Of a stretch of DNA of 30,675 bases, positions 15,054 through 24,836 are shown in pieces; the first letter of the stretch is position 1; each line of letters opens with the position of its first letter. The notes beneath the pieces were generated by a model that was not told where the DNA came from, made no database searches, and worked only from the letters and a program-made list of their open reading frames with translations. A program made the position numbers and the translations under genes. Source of the DNA: an uncultured Bacilli bacterium. Its GTDB lineage: Bacteria; Bacillota_I; Bacilli_A; RF39; UBA660. The stretch is from positions 1 through 30,675 of the forward strand of contig CAKOND010000013.1 in the NCBI GenBank assembly GCA_934096945.1. The letters are read 5' to 3'.

Positions 15054-16646
15054 CTAATTTGTATTTAATTTACTATTTTTCAAATAATTTATAAGAAAAT
15101 CTAATTCATAATCCTTATTTCCACTAAATATTTCATTAATACTTTCTTTATCTAAAGGAATTTTTATATCTGGCATTATACCTTTATTTCTCCTATTATC
15201 ACTATCAATTAAAACGTTATTATTTTCATCTAAACAAGCTACTTCAGGATAGCTTACCATTATATTTTCAGGCATTATAACTTTTCTTTTAACTGTTGCC
15301 ATACTTCCATTAGAGCTTGTTATTCCTGCTACTTTTATATCATTTTGTTTTAAATGATATACTATACCTTCTCCGGCACTCATAGTACCTGCATTTATCA
15401 AAACTACTACTTCTTTATTTATTTTATTTTGACCATTTAAATATATTTTATTTTTTATTATAAACTTACCTTGCTTATTTAATATGCCTTCACTTAAGTA
15501 GAGTGATTTATTTTTAACAAAATAGCTTGTAATCAAACTTCCTATTTCATTACTACCACCGTGATTATTCCTTAAATCTAAAATTATTTTATCTGTTTTA
15601 TCCTTCTTTATGTAACTAACAATATTATCCATTTTCTTAACAATACTTTTTTTACTTCCCTTTTCATTTAATATTCTTATATAACTTATATTATCGTTTA
15701 TTTTTTGGTAATAAAAGTCTTCTTTATAATTATTTTTAGTAAATTTAGTAATGGTATCTTCTATAAATTCATATCCATCTTTTTGGGGTGCCAATGTTAT
15801 TTCTTCAGCATATCCATCATCATTTATAAAAGTTATAGTATTTTTTTCAGTACTTAGGCATGATAAATAAAATCCTAGGTATTTTTCTTCGGCGTTTTTA
15901 TTAGATATATTTGGTGAATTAACTGTAATTATAGGAAGCTTTTCTCTTAGTAATAAGTCAATATCTTTAGATTGCCATTTAGTTATGGTTGTGCCATTTC
16001 TAATACCTTTTTCATATGCTTCACTTGATATTTTTACATTGACAGCTACATAATCACCATTATCTAATTTAATTAGGGAAAAACCATAATTATTTTGATA
16101 ATATTCTTTCATTATTTCTACCTTTCTCTTATTGCAAAATAAATTTTCTATATTTATATGTGCATCATGATACTCTGCTAGGTATTTTTCTAACGATAGA
16201 TAATATAGTTTCTCATTATTTTCTTTACTGGCTTTTTTAAAATCTGATATATATTTGTTATATAACAAATCAAAATCTACTTTTTTATAATTTTTTAAAA
16301 CATAATCACTTTTTATTTTTTTATGTAAATTTATAAATGCTTGTTCATAATTAAGTGATGAATAATTATTATTTAAACTTATTATCATTAATGGGTATAT
16401 TATTAAAAGTATTATAGATAGTGTTATAACAACATATTTTTTAGAATTATTTTTCATAAAAGTCAAGAAAAATGATAGAATAACCACTATGTAAATTAGT
16501 ATAATTAAAGTATTAAATTTATTAAAAATTGCATGTATTATGGTAATTAGAGGTAATAATAAGTATATTTTTTTATTTAAAATACCTAATAAAATAATAA
16601 TGATACTAAAAAATATGTATAGTAAATCTCTTAAAGGCATATGCAT
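15054..16646 (-). CDS. Membrane-anchored S41-family peptidase
   Basis: About 530 residues. The N-terminal ~90 residues hold about four hydrophobic segments, so the enzyme is tethered, probably with its catalytic part outside. Two conserved blocks define S41: DLRNNHGG (357-364) and INAGTMSAGEG with catalytic S423. YHDAH (159-163) matches the DxH motif of the tricorn-like branch that uses His. The Lys position of the CtpA-type dyad is not evident (SNGSMATVKRK). The region around 200-230 has a PDZ-like substrate groove (GIRNGTTITKW). ATG 16646 after GGGGAA is preferred to TTG 16670, which abuts the previous terminator. It lies 25 bases after that terminator, so it may depend on read-through. Confidence 0.8.
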   Translation of the reverse strand: MHMPLRDLLYIFFSIIIILLGILNKKIYLLLPLITIIHAIFNKFNTLIILIYIVVILSFFLTFMKNNSKKYVVITLSIILLIIYPLMIISLNNNYSSLNYEQAFINLHKKIKSDYVLKNYKKVDFDLLYNKYISDFKKASKENNEKLYYLSLEKYLAEYHDAHINIENLFCNKRKVEIMKEYYQNNYGFSLIKLDNGDYVAVNVKISSEAYEKGIRNGTTITKWQSKDIDLLLREKLPIITVNSPNISNKNAEEKYLGFYLSCLSTEKNTITFINDDGYAEEITLAPQKDGYEFIEDTITKFTKNNYKEDFYYQKINDNISYIRILNEKGSKKSIVKKMDNIVSYIKKDKTDKIILDLRNNHGGSNEIGSLITSYFVKNKSLYLSEGILNKQGKFIIKNKIYLNGQNKINKEVVVLINAGTMSAGEGIVYHLKQNDIKVAGITSSNGSMATVKRKVIMPENIMVSYPEVACLDENNNVLIDSDNRRNKGIMPDIKIPLDKESINEIFSGNKDYELDFLINYLKNSKLNTN

Positions 16647-16668
16647 CGCTTCCCCATTTAGGTTTAAC

Positions 16669-16693
16669 AAAAAAATGGGTTTTATCCCATTTT
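16669..16693 (-). terminator. Terminator after the double-HEPN gene
   Basis: AAAATGGG and CCCATTTT form a perfect 8-bp stem with a 6-base loop (16672-16693), followed by more T on the minus strand. It begins one base from the stop codon. Confidence 0.75.
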
Positions 16694-18359
16694 AAACTAT
16701 TTTTCTGGTTAGTTTATTGCTTTTTTGATTATTTAAAAAGTCATCTATCACTATTTTATTTTCATATAACATATTGATTAAATCTATGATATCTATTTCG
16801 CATTTAAATATAAGTTTACCTTTATGAACATCTTCGAATACTATTTTTATATCACTTATACTTGTAGTTTTTAACATGTAGTTACCATGAGATATACTAT
16901 TTCTAATTGCATTTATTATTAATCGATTTGTTAAATGATTATCATTATTTTGTTTATAAGTTTCAATGTCATTTATTTCAGTATAAAGATTCTTAATTTG
17001 ACTTTCTATTATTTGTTTTTCGGCTTGAAGAGATATAATATTATTCTGAATATTTTGGGCTGCTTTAGTGTTATTTTTAGCAATCACTTCTTTTAGTGAA
17101 TTATTACTTTTAGCTATTTTTTTGTCAAGATCTTTAACTTTTTTGTTTTTTCCTGATATTTGCATTAAAAGATCATTTATTTTAGTTTCATCCGGATTTA
17201 GGTATAAAACATTTATTTTAGATAAATCTAGTTTGCCATAATCTAAACCATCATTAGGCAAATTTGTATATTCATTATTATTTTTTAAGAATGTATCATT
17301 ACCATAACAGAATAAACTTTGAAATAATGCTATAGATGCAGCTACTAATTCGTTGTAACTTATATAATCTATACCAGTATTATCTTTTAAAGATTTCAAT
17401 ATCTTATTTATATCCTTTGTTTTATCTTTGCTTATTTCTTGTAAAATTAAAATATTTTTTAATTGAGAGTGTAACATGCTCATTTTAGGTTTTCTTTTAT
17501 TTTCAATAATGCTTGTTAAAAAACTGACTTCATCAAGATATTCCATTTTTTCGCCAAAGTTTTCAAAAGCTTCTTCAGTTGCACTTTTTATAATATCATA
17601 GCTTATTTTTTCTGGTTTAATTTCAATAATGTAACTTTTTCCCATTTTCTTTTCAAACTCTAATATTGTTTCTGGAGATAAATCTTTTTCATATATTTTC
17701 ATAAAGTTTTCAAATAATTTAATTTCTATTTGAGTTAAATTTTGATTATCTTTTCTTTTGAACGTAAAGGTGTGTAACTTTATGCTGCTTGCAAACCTTA
17801 ATGCTTCATTTATATCCTTAAAAGTTTTTGTTCTCTTGGTTTCTACTTTATTTGAAAAAACTAATTGTCTTTTGTATATATTCTTATCCGGATTTTTTAA
17901 TGTTGATTTAAAACAAGAAATAATCATTTTAGCCAATGTATTTATATCTATGGAAACATCATCTTCATCGACTTTAAATGTTACTTTACCATTTTTAGCA
18001 TCTAAGGTATAGTTTCCATGTGCTATTTTATTTCTTAATTCCCCAACGATAGAAGCTGGGTCTTTAAATTTATGATTATCAATATAATATCCATCACTTT
18101 TTTTAGGCGCAATAAAATTAATAGCTTCTAATAAGTTATTATAAAATATTTTTGTTTCAAAAATATCTTTACTTCCTTTGACGACATCTTCTTTGGTAGC
18201 AAGTAAAATGCACCCAACTAAACTAAAATTGGCAGCATTGTAATATTCTTTTTCTAAAATATAGTCATATTTTTCACCATTTGGAATTAAAATATTTGTT
18301 ATAAACATGGTATACGCTAATGAACCGCTATAAAGTATTTTAAATGTTTCTATATCCAT
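16692..18359 (-). CDS. Protein with two HEPN-like motifs and a coiled coil, unknown function
   Basis: A 555-residue protein I do not recognise by name. It has two copies of the same signature: ELRNKIAHGNY (R109, H114) and AIRNSISHGNY (R486, H491), each followed by a short stretch of alternating polar and hydrophobic residues. RNxxxH is the HEPN motif. The copies are 377 residues apart, suggesting an internal duplication or tandem domains. A coiled coil lies near 385-470. It has no signal peptide. AAAGGAGA precedes the ATG, and the gene follows the metallophosphoesterase gene by 27 bases in the same operon, ending in its own terminator. An RNase or a nucleotidyltransferase partner is possible by family analogy, but activity is not shown. 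Confidence 0.62.
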   Translation of the reverse strand: MDIETFKILYSGSLAYTMFITNILIPNGEKYDYILEKEYYNAANFSLVGCILLATKEDVVKGSKDIFETKIFYNNLLEAINFIAPKKSDGYYIDNHKFKDPASIVGELRNKIAHGNYTLDAKNGKVTFKVDEDDVSIDINTLAKMIISCFKSTLKNPDKNIYKRQLVFSNKVETKRTKTFKDINEALRFASSIKLHTFTFKRKDNQNLTQIEIKLFENFMKIYEKDLSPETILEFEKKMGKSYIIEIKPEKISYDIIKSATEEAFENFGEKMEYLDEVSFLTSIIENKRKPKMSMLHSQLKNILILQEISKDKTKDINKILKSLKDNTGIDYISYNELVAASIALFQSLFCYGNDTFLKNNNEYTNLPNDGLDYGKLDLSKINVLYLNPDETKINDLLMQISGKNKKVKDLDKKIAKSNNSLKEVIAKNNTKAAQNIQNNIISLQAEKQIIESQIKNLYTEINDIETYKQNNDNHLTNRLIINAIRNSISHGNYMLKTTSISDIKIVFEDVHKGKLIFKCEIDIIDLINMLYENKIVIDDFLNNQKSNKLTRKIV

Positions 18360-18386
18360 AATTTTCTCCTTTTTTTGTACTTTTTC

Positions 18387-21300
18387 TTATATTCTTGTAA
18401 ATTTTAATACTTTTTCTTTATGGGGAATATCACTTGATACGATATTTGCTTGTAGTAAATTTCTATTAAATTCCACTAATCTTTTTTCAATATCAAATGT
18501 TCCATCATTTTTTTCTTTAATTACATAGTAACATGCATTTCCAAAGTCTTCTTTACTATAACCCATGCCAATGGCCCTTAAGGTATGAATTTTTGTGCTG
18601 TTTAAATAGTCATCTAGATGAAAATGGACATGTCCCTGTATTATAGCATCGTAATCAGTTACTTTTTTGCCATTTAAAAGTGGATTTTTTAGAGCATCTA
18701 TTAGACCAGCAACTTTTTTGTCACTTGGGTTATGAGAGTCAACTATCTTTTGGATCTTTGCTTTAGCAGCATCACTATTTGTATATAAAAATTGTTTGCT
18801 CGTAATCCCCTTTTTAAAATTTTGTACATATGCCCAAGTTGAATTATTACCTAGATAGTCCCATCTTACATCATTTGCAAAATGACATAATCCTATTTTT
18901 TTATCTCCGATTTTGATATCTATAGATGGTTTGTAAAGCTTTAGAGTATTTAAATCGCTAGTGCTTAATTTATCAAATGTCCATTCTTGATTTTCTCTTT
19001 TTTCTTTATCAAAATAAGTAAAACTATCGATTCCTAATTTACTATAGTATTCACTATTCCCAGCAATTGAAATGACATTATATTTTTCAAACAATTCCAT
19101 AATTTCATGGGGATTTGGTCCTACACCTATATTATCACCTAAAGAATATATTTCTGTTATATTGTTTTGTCTTATATCTTCAAGAACTCTTAATGTTGGC
19201 TCATATAATGAATGGGCATCGGTAATTAATGCTATTTCTCTTCCAGTATATATTTTGTTTTGTTTGTTTACAAAAATACATTTTGTTAGAATATTTAATA
19301 TTTCTTCTAACTCACAAGGTATGTCATTCAAACTGAAATCTATAGAATTTAAACTAAAAACTTTTCTTACATTTGGCACTGCACAAGCAATATCTTGAGT
19401 AATTATAAATGGTAAATTAAATTTTTGATGATATTCCAATTCTTCCGGAGTTGGTTTACGTCCATTTGGTAGAATAATTCCACTTACTTTAACTTTTTCG
19501 CGATATAGTAGTACTTCTGAATTTGTTTCAGTTACTGCACTTGTTTCTAATATACTTCTTTCGGCATGTTTTATTTCTCTTACTTCGGTAGAATTTCTAG
19601 TTATTTTGCAATTACTACCCATATTTGATAAAGAACTACATATGAAACTACCAGAAGGTATTTTATCTATTGCAAAAATTGGTCTTCTATTTAGACAATA
19701 GTATCTTTGGCCAAGATAACTTATGGGACTTACAGACATAAAATTTTTACCACTATCACTCTCTCCGTTTACAAGCATTTCTACTTTTTCAAATCTGCTT
19801 AAAACATGAGCATATAAACAATAGTTAACTTTACTTAAATCATATACTTTTCCACCATATTCCTTTGATAGTTCTTCGTCTATTAACCCTAACTTTTCTG
19901 CTTCAAGAAGATTACTTAAATTAAGCTTAGCATCTAATTCAAATAATTTTTGGATGTCTTTACTAAATTTTCCAAAAGATGCTTCAATTGTAACTAGTTT
20001 ATCTGGATTTTCTATTACAAAGTACTTTAAAATTTTTCTTAAAGATTCAATATTTTCACATCTTTTTACAGCTTCGATTACTTTGGCATACATTATTATG
20101 TTATCAATAAATGCTGTCATTTGTTTATTTTCTTCATTACTTTTTCTTAAATATATTAAAGTCTTTATTCCTCCGATATGTTCTAAAAGATTTGAACTAT
20201 TTTTTAAAATAATGTTTTCAAAAACATTTTTTAATTCTTCTAAAGATTTTGTATTATTTATTGTATCGCTGTTTTGACTTAATATTTTTTTTCGCATTTC
20301 TTTTAAATCGTCTAGTGTTTTTATTTCATTTTTATTTTTATAATTTGACTTAAATAATTGACTTAAATTATTTCTACTTTCTTTATCTAATAAAACTGAT
20401 TCATTAGTTAAATTCATTATAAGTTCATAGCAACTACTAAAAACATCTATTATTTCTAAGAAATTTTTAATTGTATAAACTAAATTTTCTTTGTTTTGAT
20501 CATCAAGATATAGTTCGTTCATTAAATATTTAACAGCATTGTAAAATTTTTCCTCATGATTATTTTCAATAATTTCTAATATTCTATCAAACCAATTTTT
20601 ATAATTTTCTGTACCACATCCATATTGTATAAACGCATCAAAGTTTATATCAGACTTGGTAATTATCTCTTTAATTTTTTCAAAATTAGTAATTGCAACT
20701 TCAATATCATTATATTTGATTAATTCAATGGCATTATCAATATTTTCTTCTTTAATGCCTAAAGATTTTAAAATTAGTTTTTTCATACTGAAATTGGTGT
20801 TATATGATGCTAAATAAGTGTAAATTTCACTTTTCTTTAAACTATTTATTCTCCTTGTTATTAATCCACTATATTTGTTTATGGCTAGTTCTTTACTAAA
20901 TTCATTATCAAAATAAGATAATAACATCAATTCAGATATTGGCATTTTCCATATTATGTTTTCTAATGTTTTATCGCGCAACTTAAATATCAAAGAAATT
21001 AATTCTTCATTTTTTTTTGTTATTAAGTATTTTAAATCCTCTTCGTCTAAAATATTTTTTATAATAAATTCCTTGTAAGCTTCACAGTAACCACCGAAAA
21101 TAATTTCTGAAATAATTATTGATTTTGGTTTATTTTTTAAATCATTTATAAATTCTTCTTTTTTTAAGTTTATTATTAACTCTTGAACTTCAACAGGGAT
21201 ATTTTGAGTTTCTCTTAAATAACATAATTTAAGATTGCCAATTTTTCTACTTTTGATGGCAATTTCCAAGTCTTTTTGTCTATTTTTTAATATAAAAGCT

Positions 21301-22256
21301 TTTATTTCTAATGGTAAAAAATCATTATATAGCCATGATAATATAGATATTTCTTTACTATATAATAAAGCAAATTTAGTTTTTAATGGATGATCATTTA
21401 TCAAAATACTTGCTATTTTTGAATCTTTGACTTTACATAATGCTTTTCTAAATTTATTAAATGACATTGTATTAAAAAGCTTTTTTATGTTTTTTAATTG
21501 CTTAGTCAAAAGCATATCATAAACAGATTTTGGATAGTTTTCATTTGTTATTAAATCATATATTTCATTTGTTGTTAAAATATTTATTCTTTCTTCAAGT
21601 ATATCATTTTTTTCTTTAATAATAGTATCTTTTAAACTTTCTCGGATTGGTTGAGATAATATATTTAAAATATTGTTTTTGTTTATAAATCTTTTTATAA
21701 TTATTAATTTGATTTCTTCGTTTACTTTTTCATTATATAATGTATAAATGATATTTTGAACATCATAAAATTTAGTATCTAGTATAAAGTTTATTAGTTT
21801 TTTATCTCGAAGTTCAGATAATAATATGGATAATTCTTTTTTATCAACGGCATTTTTAATAATTTCTCTTTTTAATTCGTAAGTTTTTTTAGAAAACACT
21901 AATATATTTAAAATATTTTCTTTAAAAATTGTATTTACTATATATTTTTTTAATATTTGTGGATAATAGTTTTTAAATAAATCATTTTCTTTATATCCTT
22001 GGTGATTTTGAAAAATGTTCTTTATTTCTTCTTCCTCTTTTAAAGTATAATTTCTTTTATCAAGTTCACTAGATATTATTTTTTTGGCATTTTTGGGGAT
22101 TTTGGCATTAAAAAGATATTCAACTAGTTCAGTTGAATCTTGAATTTTGATGGCTTCTTTAAGTAACTTTTCTTTTTTAGCTATTATTTTGTCTTTTTCT
22201 TTATAAGTAACATTTGTACTACTTATAAAGGCAAATATATTTTCCCTAGTAACCAT
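18387..22256 (-). CDS. Giant helical-repeat protein with C-terminal metallophosphoesterase
   Basis: A 1289-residue protein. Residues 1-770 are helical and Lys/Glu/Ile-rich, probably a solenoid. A cysteine-containing domain follows at about 795-960 (YCLYAHVLSRFEKVEMLVNG, then SEVLLYREKVKVSGIILPNG), which I cannot name. The C-terminus (1008-1265) is a calcineurin-like metallophosphoesterase: D1013-x-H1015, GDN (1040-1042), GNSE (1066-1069), H1125 and GHVH (1208-1211). The usual GNHE is GNSE here, losing that second histidine. Substrates of such folds include phosphoproteins, cyclic nucleotides and RNA 2',3'-phosphates. It heads an operon with the double-HEPN protein and has a strong promoter. 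GGGGGA precedes its ATG. The large solenoid suggests binding of a partner or nucleic acid; this is inference. Confidence 0.72.
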   Translation of the reverse strand: MVTRENIFAFISSTNVTYKEKDKIIAKKEKLLKEAIKIQDSTELVEYLFNAKIPKNAKKIISSELDKRNYTLKEEEEIKNIFQNHQGYKENDLFKNYYPQILKKYIVNTIFKENILNILVFSKKTYELKREIIKNAVDKKELSILLSELRDKKLINFILDTKFYDVQNIIYTLYNEKVNEEIKLIIIKRFINKNNILNILSQPIRESLKDTIIKEKNDILEERINILTTNEIYDLITNENYPKSVYDMLLTKQLKNIKKLFNTMSFNKFRKALCKVKDSKIASILINDHPLKTKFALLYSKEISILSWLYNDFLPLEIKAFILKNRQKDLEIAIKSRKIGNLKLCYLRETQNIPVEVQELIINLKKEEFINDLKNKPKSIIISEIIFGGYCEAYKEFIIKNILDEEDLKYLITKKNEELISLIFKLRDKTLENIIWKMPISELMLLSYFDNEFSKELAINKYSGLITRRINSLKKSEIYTYLASYNTNFSMKKLILKSLGIKEENIDNAIELIKYNDIEVAITNFEKIKEIITKSDINFDAFIQYGCGTENYKNWFDRILEIIENNHEEKFYNAVKYLMNELYLDDQNKENLVYTIKNFLEIIDVFSSCYELIMNLTNESVLLDKESRNNLSQLFKSNYKNKNEIKTLDDLKEMRKKILSQNSDTINNTKSLEELKNVFENIILKNSSNLLEHIGGIKTLIYLRKSNEENKQMTAFIDNIIMYAKVIEAVKRCENIESLRKILKYFVIENPDKLVTIEASFGKFSKDIQKLFELDAKLNLSNLLEAEKLGLIDEELSKEYGGKVYDLSKVNYCLYAHVLSRFEKVEMLVNGESDSGKNFMSVSPISYLGQRYYCLNRRPIFAIDKIPSGSFICSSLSNMGSNCKITRNSTEVREIKHAERSILETSAVTETNSEVLLYREKVKVSGIILPNGRKPTPEELEYHQKFNLPFIITQDIACAVPNVRKVFSLNSIDFSLNDIPCELEEILNILTKCIFVNKQNKIYTGREIALITDAHSLYEPTLRVLEDIRQNNITEIYSLGDNIGVGPNPHEIMELFEKYNVISIAGNSEYYSKLGIDSFTYFDKEKRENQEWTFDKLSTSDLNTLKLYKPSIDIKIGDKKIGLCHFANDVRWDYLGNNSTWAYVQNFKKGITSKQFLYTNSDAAKAKIQKIVDSHNPSDKKVAGLIDALKNPLLNGKKVTDYDAIIQGHVHFHLDDYLNSTKIHTLRAIGMGYSKEDFGNACYYVIKEKNDGTFDIEKRLVEFNRNLLQANIVSSDIPHKEKVLKFTRI

Positions 22257-22279
22257 AATATCCCCCTTAAATTAGCTAT

Positions 22280-22308
22280 ATTTTATCACAAAAATTGACT
22301 TTTGTCAA
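22280..22308 (-). promoter_or_regulatory. Strong promoter of the metallophosphoesterase-HEPN operon
   Basis: On the minus strand a perfect TTGACA (22303-22308), a 17-base spacer and TAAAAT (22280-22285), 24 bases before the start codon. TTGAC-N4-GTCAA (22295-22308) is a dyad overlapping the -35 box and could bind a repressor. Confidence 0.75.
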
Positions 22309-22407
22309 ATTTGATCAAAAAAAAAGATATTATTTTTCTTGCTTGTACGTTTTTTAGCAACTTCTTTAATACCTTCTTTAATTTCTTTGAATATTTATAT
22401 ATTTTTC

Positions 22408-23817
22408 TTATCTTCCTTCATTTTTTACATAGCCATTTTCCATTAACATGCTATTTACAAAATCTTCCCAGTTAGCATAAGCTGATTCTTCATTTCTTTC
22501 TTTCATTTTATCTATATAGTCAAGGTATGCTAGATAGTAGTTAACAATTTCATTTAGTAGAAATGAATCGCTTTGCTCCATCTTTAGAAATTTATCATAA
22601 AGCATAGAAAACTTACTCATTGATATAAATCTATCTAGTCCTTGACTTGCAACATATAAATTGTAGTAACGAATTTTTTCAGCTTGTTCTTTTAAGGATA
22701 ATTGTGAATCGTCTAATTTATTTTGAGCTTTTTCAGAAAACTCATGTGATAATGCAGATGTTCTGGCATTTTCATTTGATGCAAATATATTTGATGCCTT
22801 TTTGTAACCTTCAGGATCTTCTTTTTGCATTTTAGCAAGTTCTTCTGATAGTATATTTTTTTGTTCTGTAGATAACTCTTTGCCTTCAGCATTATGACCA
22901 CGAGTAAGCATTGATAAAATTGCATTTATTCGATTTGTTTTTTCACTACCAAATACTTTTTCACTAATTTTGTTTCTTTCACTTTCAAAACTATTTGTAA
23001 TTTGTGTTTGTTTAGCAATCAAATCAGATTTTGCTTTGCTTAATTCCTCACTTAATGCAACAATTTTTAAAAATGTTTCTGAACTTATGTAATTACGATA
23101 TTTTTCAAAAATTCGAGTTACTTCATCAATTCTTTGTGTTTGTCTTGTTAATTTGTCATAATCTAGTTTTATGGCATCTAATTTTGTGGTATCTAGTTTC
23201 ATATTTAAATCAGTTTTTAAAACATTTTGAAGATCAGCATAACCTAATGTATCAGATTTTTTAGATAATTCTGTTAATCTAGCTTCAATTTCTTCAGGTG
23301 TTTCTTTGGCAAATTTTCTTTCTCCAACAAGTTTTTCTAAAAGATTTAGCATGCCTTTTCCTTGAACTGTTAAAGAATTCATAACACTTTGTAAGTTTTT
23401 ACGGTCTTTTGATTCATGAAGAACATATTCCATTTCATGATCTTCATTTGTTTCATACCTAATATAATATGTTGATGTAACATTCATTTCGTCAAATAAT
23501 CCTAGTTTTTGTTTAGTTATTAATTTTTTAAAACTTTCTAAATAGTCATTTTTTTTGCTTGCTGTCATTGTTAGTGACTTGTAAATCGCTTGTCCTTTAG
23601 GACTTAAACTTTCTTTAAAATTAACTCTGGATAAAATACTTTCAAGAGCAACAGCTTCTATGTAACTACTCCAAGCATATTTCATTTTGTCGGTTATTTC
23701 TTGAGCCTTTTCATATTTTGAATTACCTAATGGTTTGGGATTTTTTGAACTTCTCACTACAGCATTTATGGCATTTATTACTTCATAAATATTATTTGTA
23801 TCTATAGTCTTTTCCAT
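22408..23817 (-). CDS. Helical protein of unknown function
   Basis: A 469-residue protein, almost entirely alpha-helical and rich in Lys, Glu, Ser and Leu. It shows no recognised motif, no membrane segment and no signal peptide. It has a few tyrosine-rich patches (STYYIRYETNEDHEMEYVLHESKDRK near 115-140). ATG 23817 (second of two in-frame starts 6 bases apart) is preferred because it sits 8 bases after AAGGAG; 23823 is only 2 bases away. It has its own extended -10 promoter. It lies 123 bases upstream of the metallophosphoesterase operon promoter, so association with that pair is only by neighbourhood. It may be a structural or coiled-coil scaffold. Confidence 0.6.
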   Translation of the reverse strand: MEKTIDTNNIYEVINAINAVVRSSKNPKPLGNSKYEKAQEITDKMKYAWSSYIEAVALESILSRVNFKESLSPKGQAIYKSLTMTASKKNDYLESFKKLITKQKLGLFDEMNVTSTYYIRYETNEDHEMEYVLHESKDRKNLQSVMNSLTVQGKGMLNLLEKLVGERKFAKETPEEIEARLTELSKKSDTLGYADLQNVLKTDLNMKLDTTKLDAIKLDYDKLTRQTQRIDEVTRIFEKYRNYISSETFLKIVALSEELSKAKSDLIAKQTQITNSFESERNKISEKVFGSEKTNRINAILSMLTRGHNAEGKELSTEQKNILSEELAKMQKEDPEGYKKASNIFASNENARTSALSHEFSEKAQNKLDDSQLSLKEQAEKIRYYNLYVASQGLDRFISMSKFSMLYDKFLKMEQSDSFLLNEIVNYYLAYLDYIDKMKERNEESAYANWEDFVNSMLMENGYVKNEGR

Positions 23818-23840
23818 ATTCATCTCTCCTTGTTACCTTT

Positions 23841-23849
23841 ATTATAGCA
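23841..23849 (-). promoter_or_regulatory. Extended -10 promoter of the 469-residue gene
   Basis: TGCTATAAT on the minus strand, an extended -10 element, 24 bases before the start. No -35 at normal spacing. Confidence 0.55.
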
Positions 23850-23906
23850 CTTTTTCACATTTTTTTGTATATTATTTACAGTTATTTGTAAAGGAAGTGT
23901 AAATAT

Positions 23907-24794
23907 TTACTTTATTCTTTCTTTAACTATATCATCACTTTTTAAGTTTCCAATTAAAAGTGGTGAGTCTGAGTTGTGCATTAGTATATTTTTTTCTACT
24001 TTTCTTTCATCAAAATTAGCATAACAATATTTACACAAGTGATGACATGAATTGTACACTCCGATGTCTACGAGTTCTACACAAGTACAATTATTGCCTT
24101 TACGTGCACTCCATTTCTTATATTCTTTGCCTGTTAATTTATAAGCAAGTTCTTTTGAAAGACATTCGCCTTTAATAAAACCATATTCTGTAAGGTTGTG
24201 CTTTTCAAAACATGTTTGTACTACCATATTATTTTGAGATGCTATCCTACTAAAATTTTCACCAATTTGCTTGTAATCTTCATCAGTAAATTTTTGACAT
24301 TTTAAAAATGGCAAATTATTTCTAACATTTTGATAGTAGTCTATGAATGATACTATTATAGTTTTAACATAACCATTTAAAAGCATGCATAATTTATTAA
24401 AGGCTTTTATGTGATAATCAATATTATATTTTTTACTTATAAATATCGGGTCATATCGAATATATACATTTTCTGCTCCGATTTTTTCAGATATTTTCTT
24501 GACTGCTTCGATTACAGACCTTTTATTTGGAACATTTGGTTCAACATCTTGTTTATAAGGTGTTATAGTTATGTGAAATAAAAAGGAAATTTTAATATCA
24601 TCTAAATGATTTAATATTGGAATCGGATTTTTAGTGCAAAATAAAATCAAGTCAACATTTTTAAAATTAATTTTGCTGACAAGATTTGGATTAAATGGAT
24701 TACGCACACATACATACCCTTCTTTTAATCTATTTAAAAACCATTTTGAATAAAATGCCACAATATCTGTTCTGCCACTTACGTTTAAAATCAT
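23907..24794 (-). CDS. DUF1848 family protein
   Basis: A 295-residue protein starting MILNVSGRTDIVAFYSKW, the family's N-terminal motif, followed by RNPFNPN, DLILFCTKNP and HITITPY. The C-terminus has CHHLCKYCYANF (C250-x3-C254-x2-C257), a CxxxCxxC cluster binding motif like that of radical SAM enzymes, though here it is C-terminal. Function is unknown. The start ATG 24794 agrees with family N-termini; GTG 24803 would add MIY. No Shine-Dalgarno site precedes either, and a TATAAT (24810-24815) lies just upstream, so its mRNA leader may be very short or it may be read from the permease transcript 33-42 bases upstream. Confidence 0.85.
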   Translation of the reverse strand: MILNVSGRTDIVAFYSKWFLNRLKEGYVCVRNPFNPNLVSKINFKNVDLILFCTKNPIPILNHLDDIKISFLFHITITPYKQDVEPNVPNKRSVIEAVKKISEKIGAENVYIRYDPIFISKKYNIDYHIKAFNKLCMLLNGYVKTIIVSFIDYYQNVRNNLPFLKCQKFTDEDYKQIGENFSRIASQNNMVVQTCFEKHNLTEYGFIKGECLSKELAYKLTGKEYKKWSARKGNNCTCVELVDIGVYNSCHHLCKYCYANFDERKVEKNILMHNSDSPLLIGNLKSDDIVKERIK

Positions 24795-24836
24795 ATAAAT
24801 CACATTTAAATTATATATTTTTTTAAATTTGTTAAC

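Noticed and set aside
22321..22407. A lysine-rich in-frame stretch after the stop of the 469-residue gene on the minus strand (reads like FKEIKEGIKEVAKKRTSKK)
   Set aside because: There is no start codon or ribosome site and a stop lies just upstream in that frame. It could be a frameshifted tail, but the evidence is too thin for a pseudogene call.
23875..23910. Hairpin TTTACA/TGTAAA (23875-23892) and palindrome GTAAATATTTAC (23899-23910) at the DUF1848 end
   Set aside because: AT-rich, with no T tract in the right place; not enough to call a terminator or operator.
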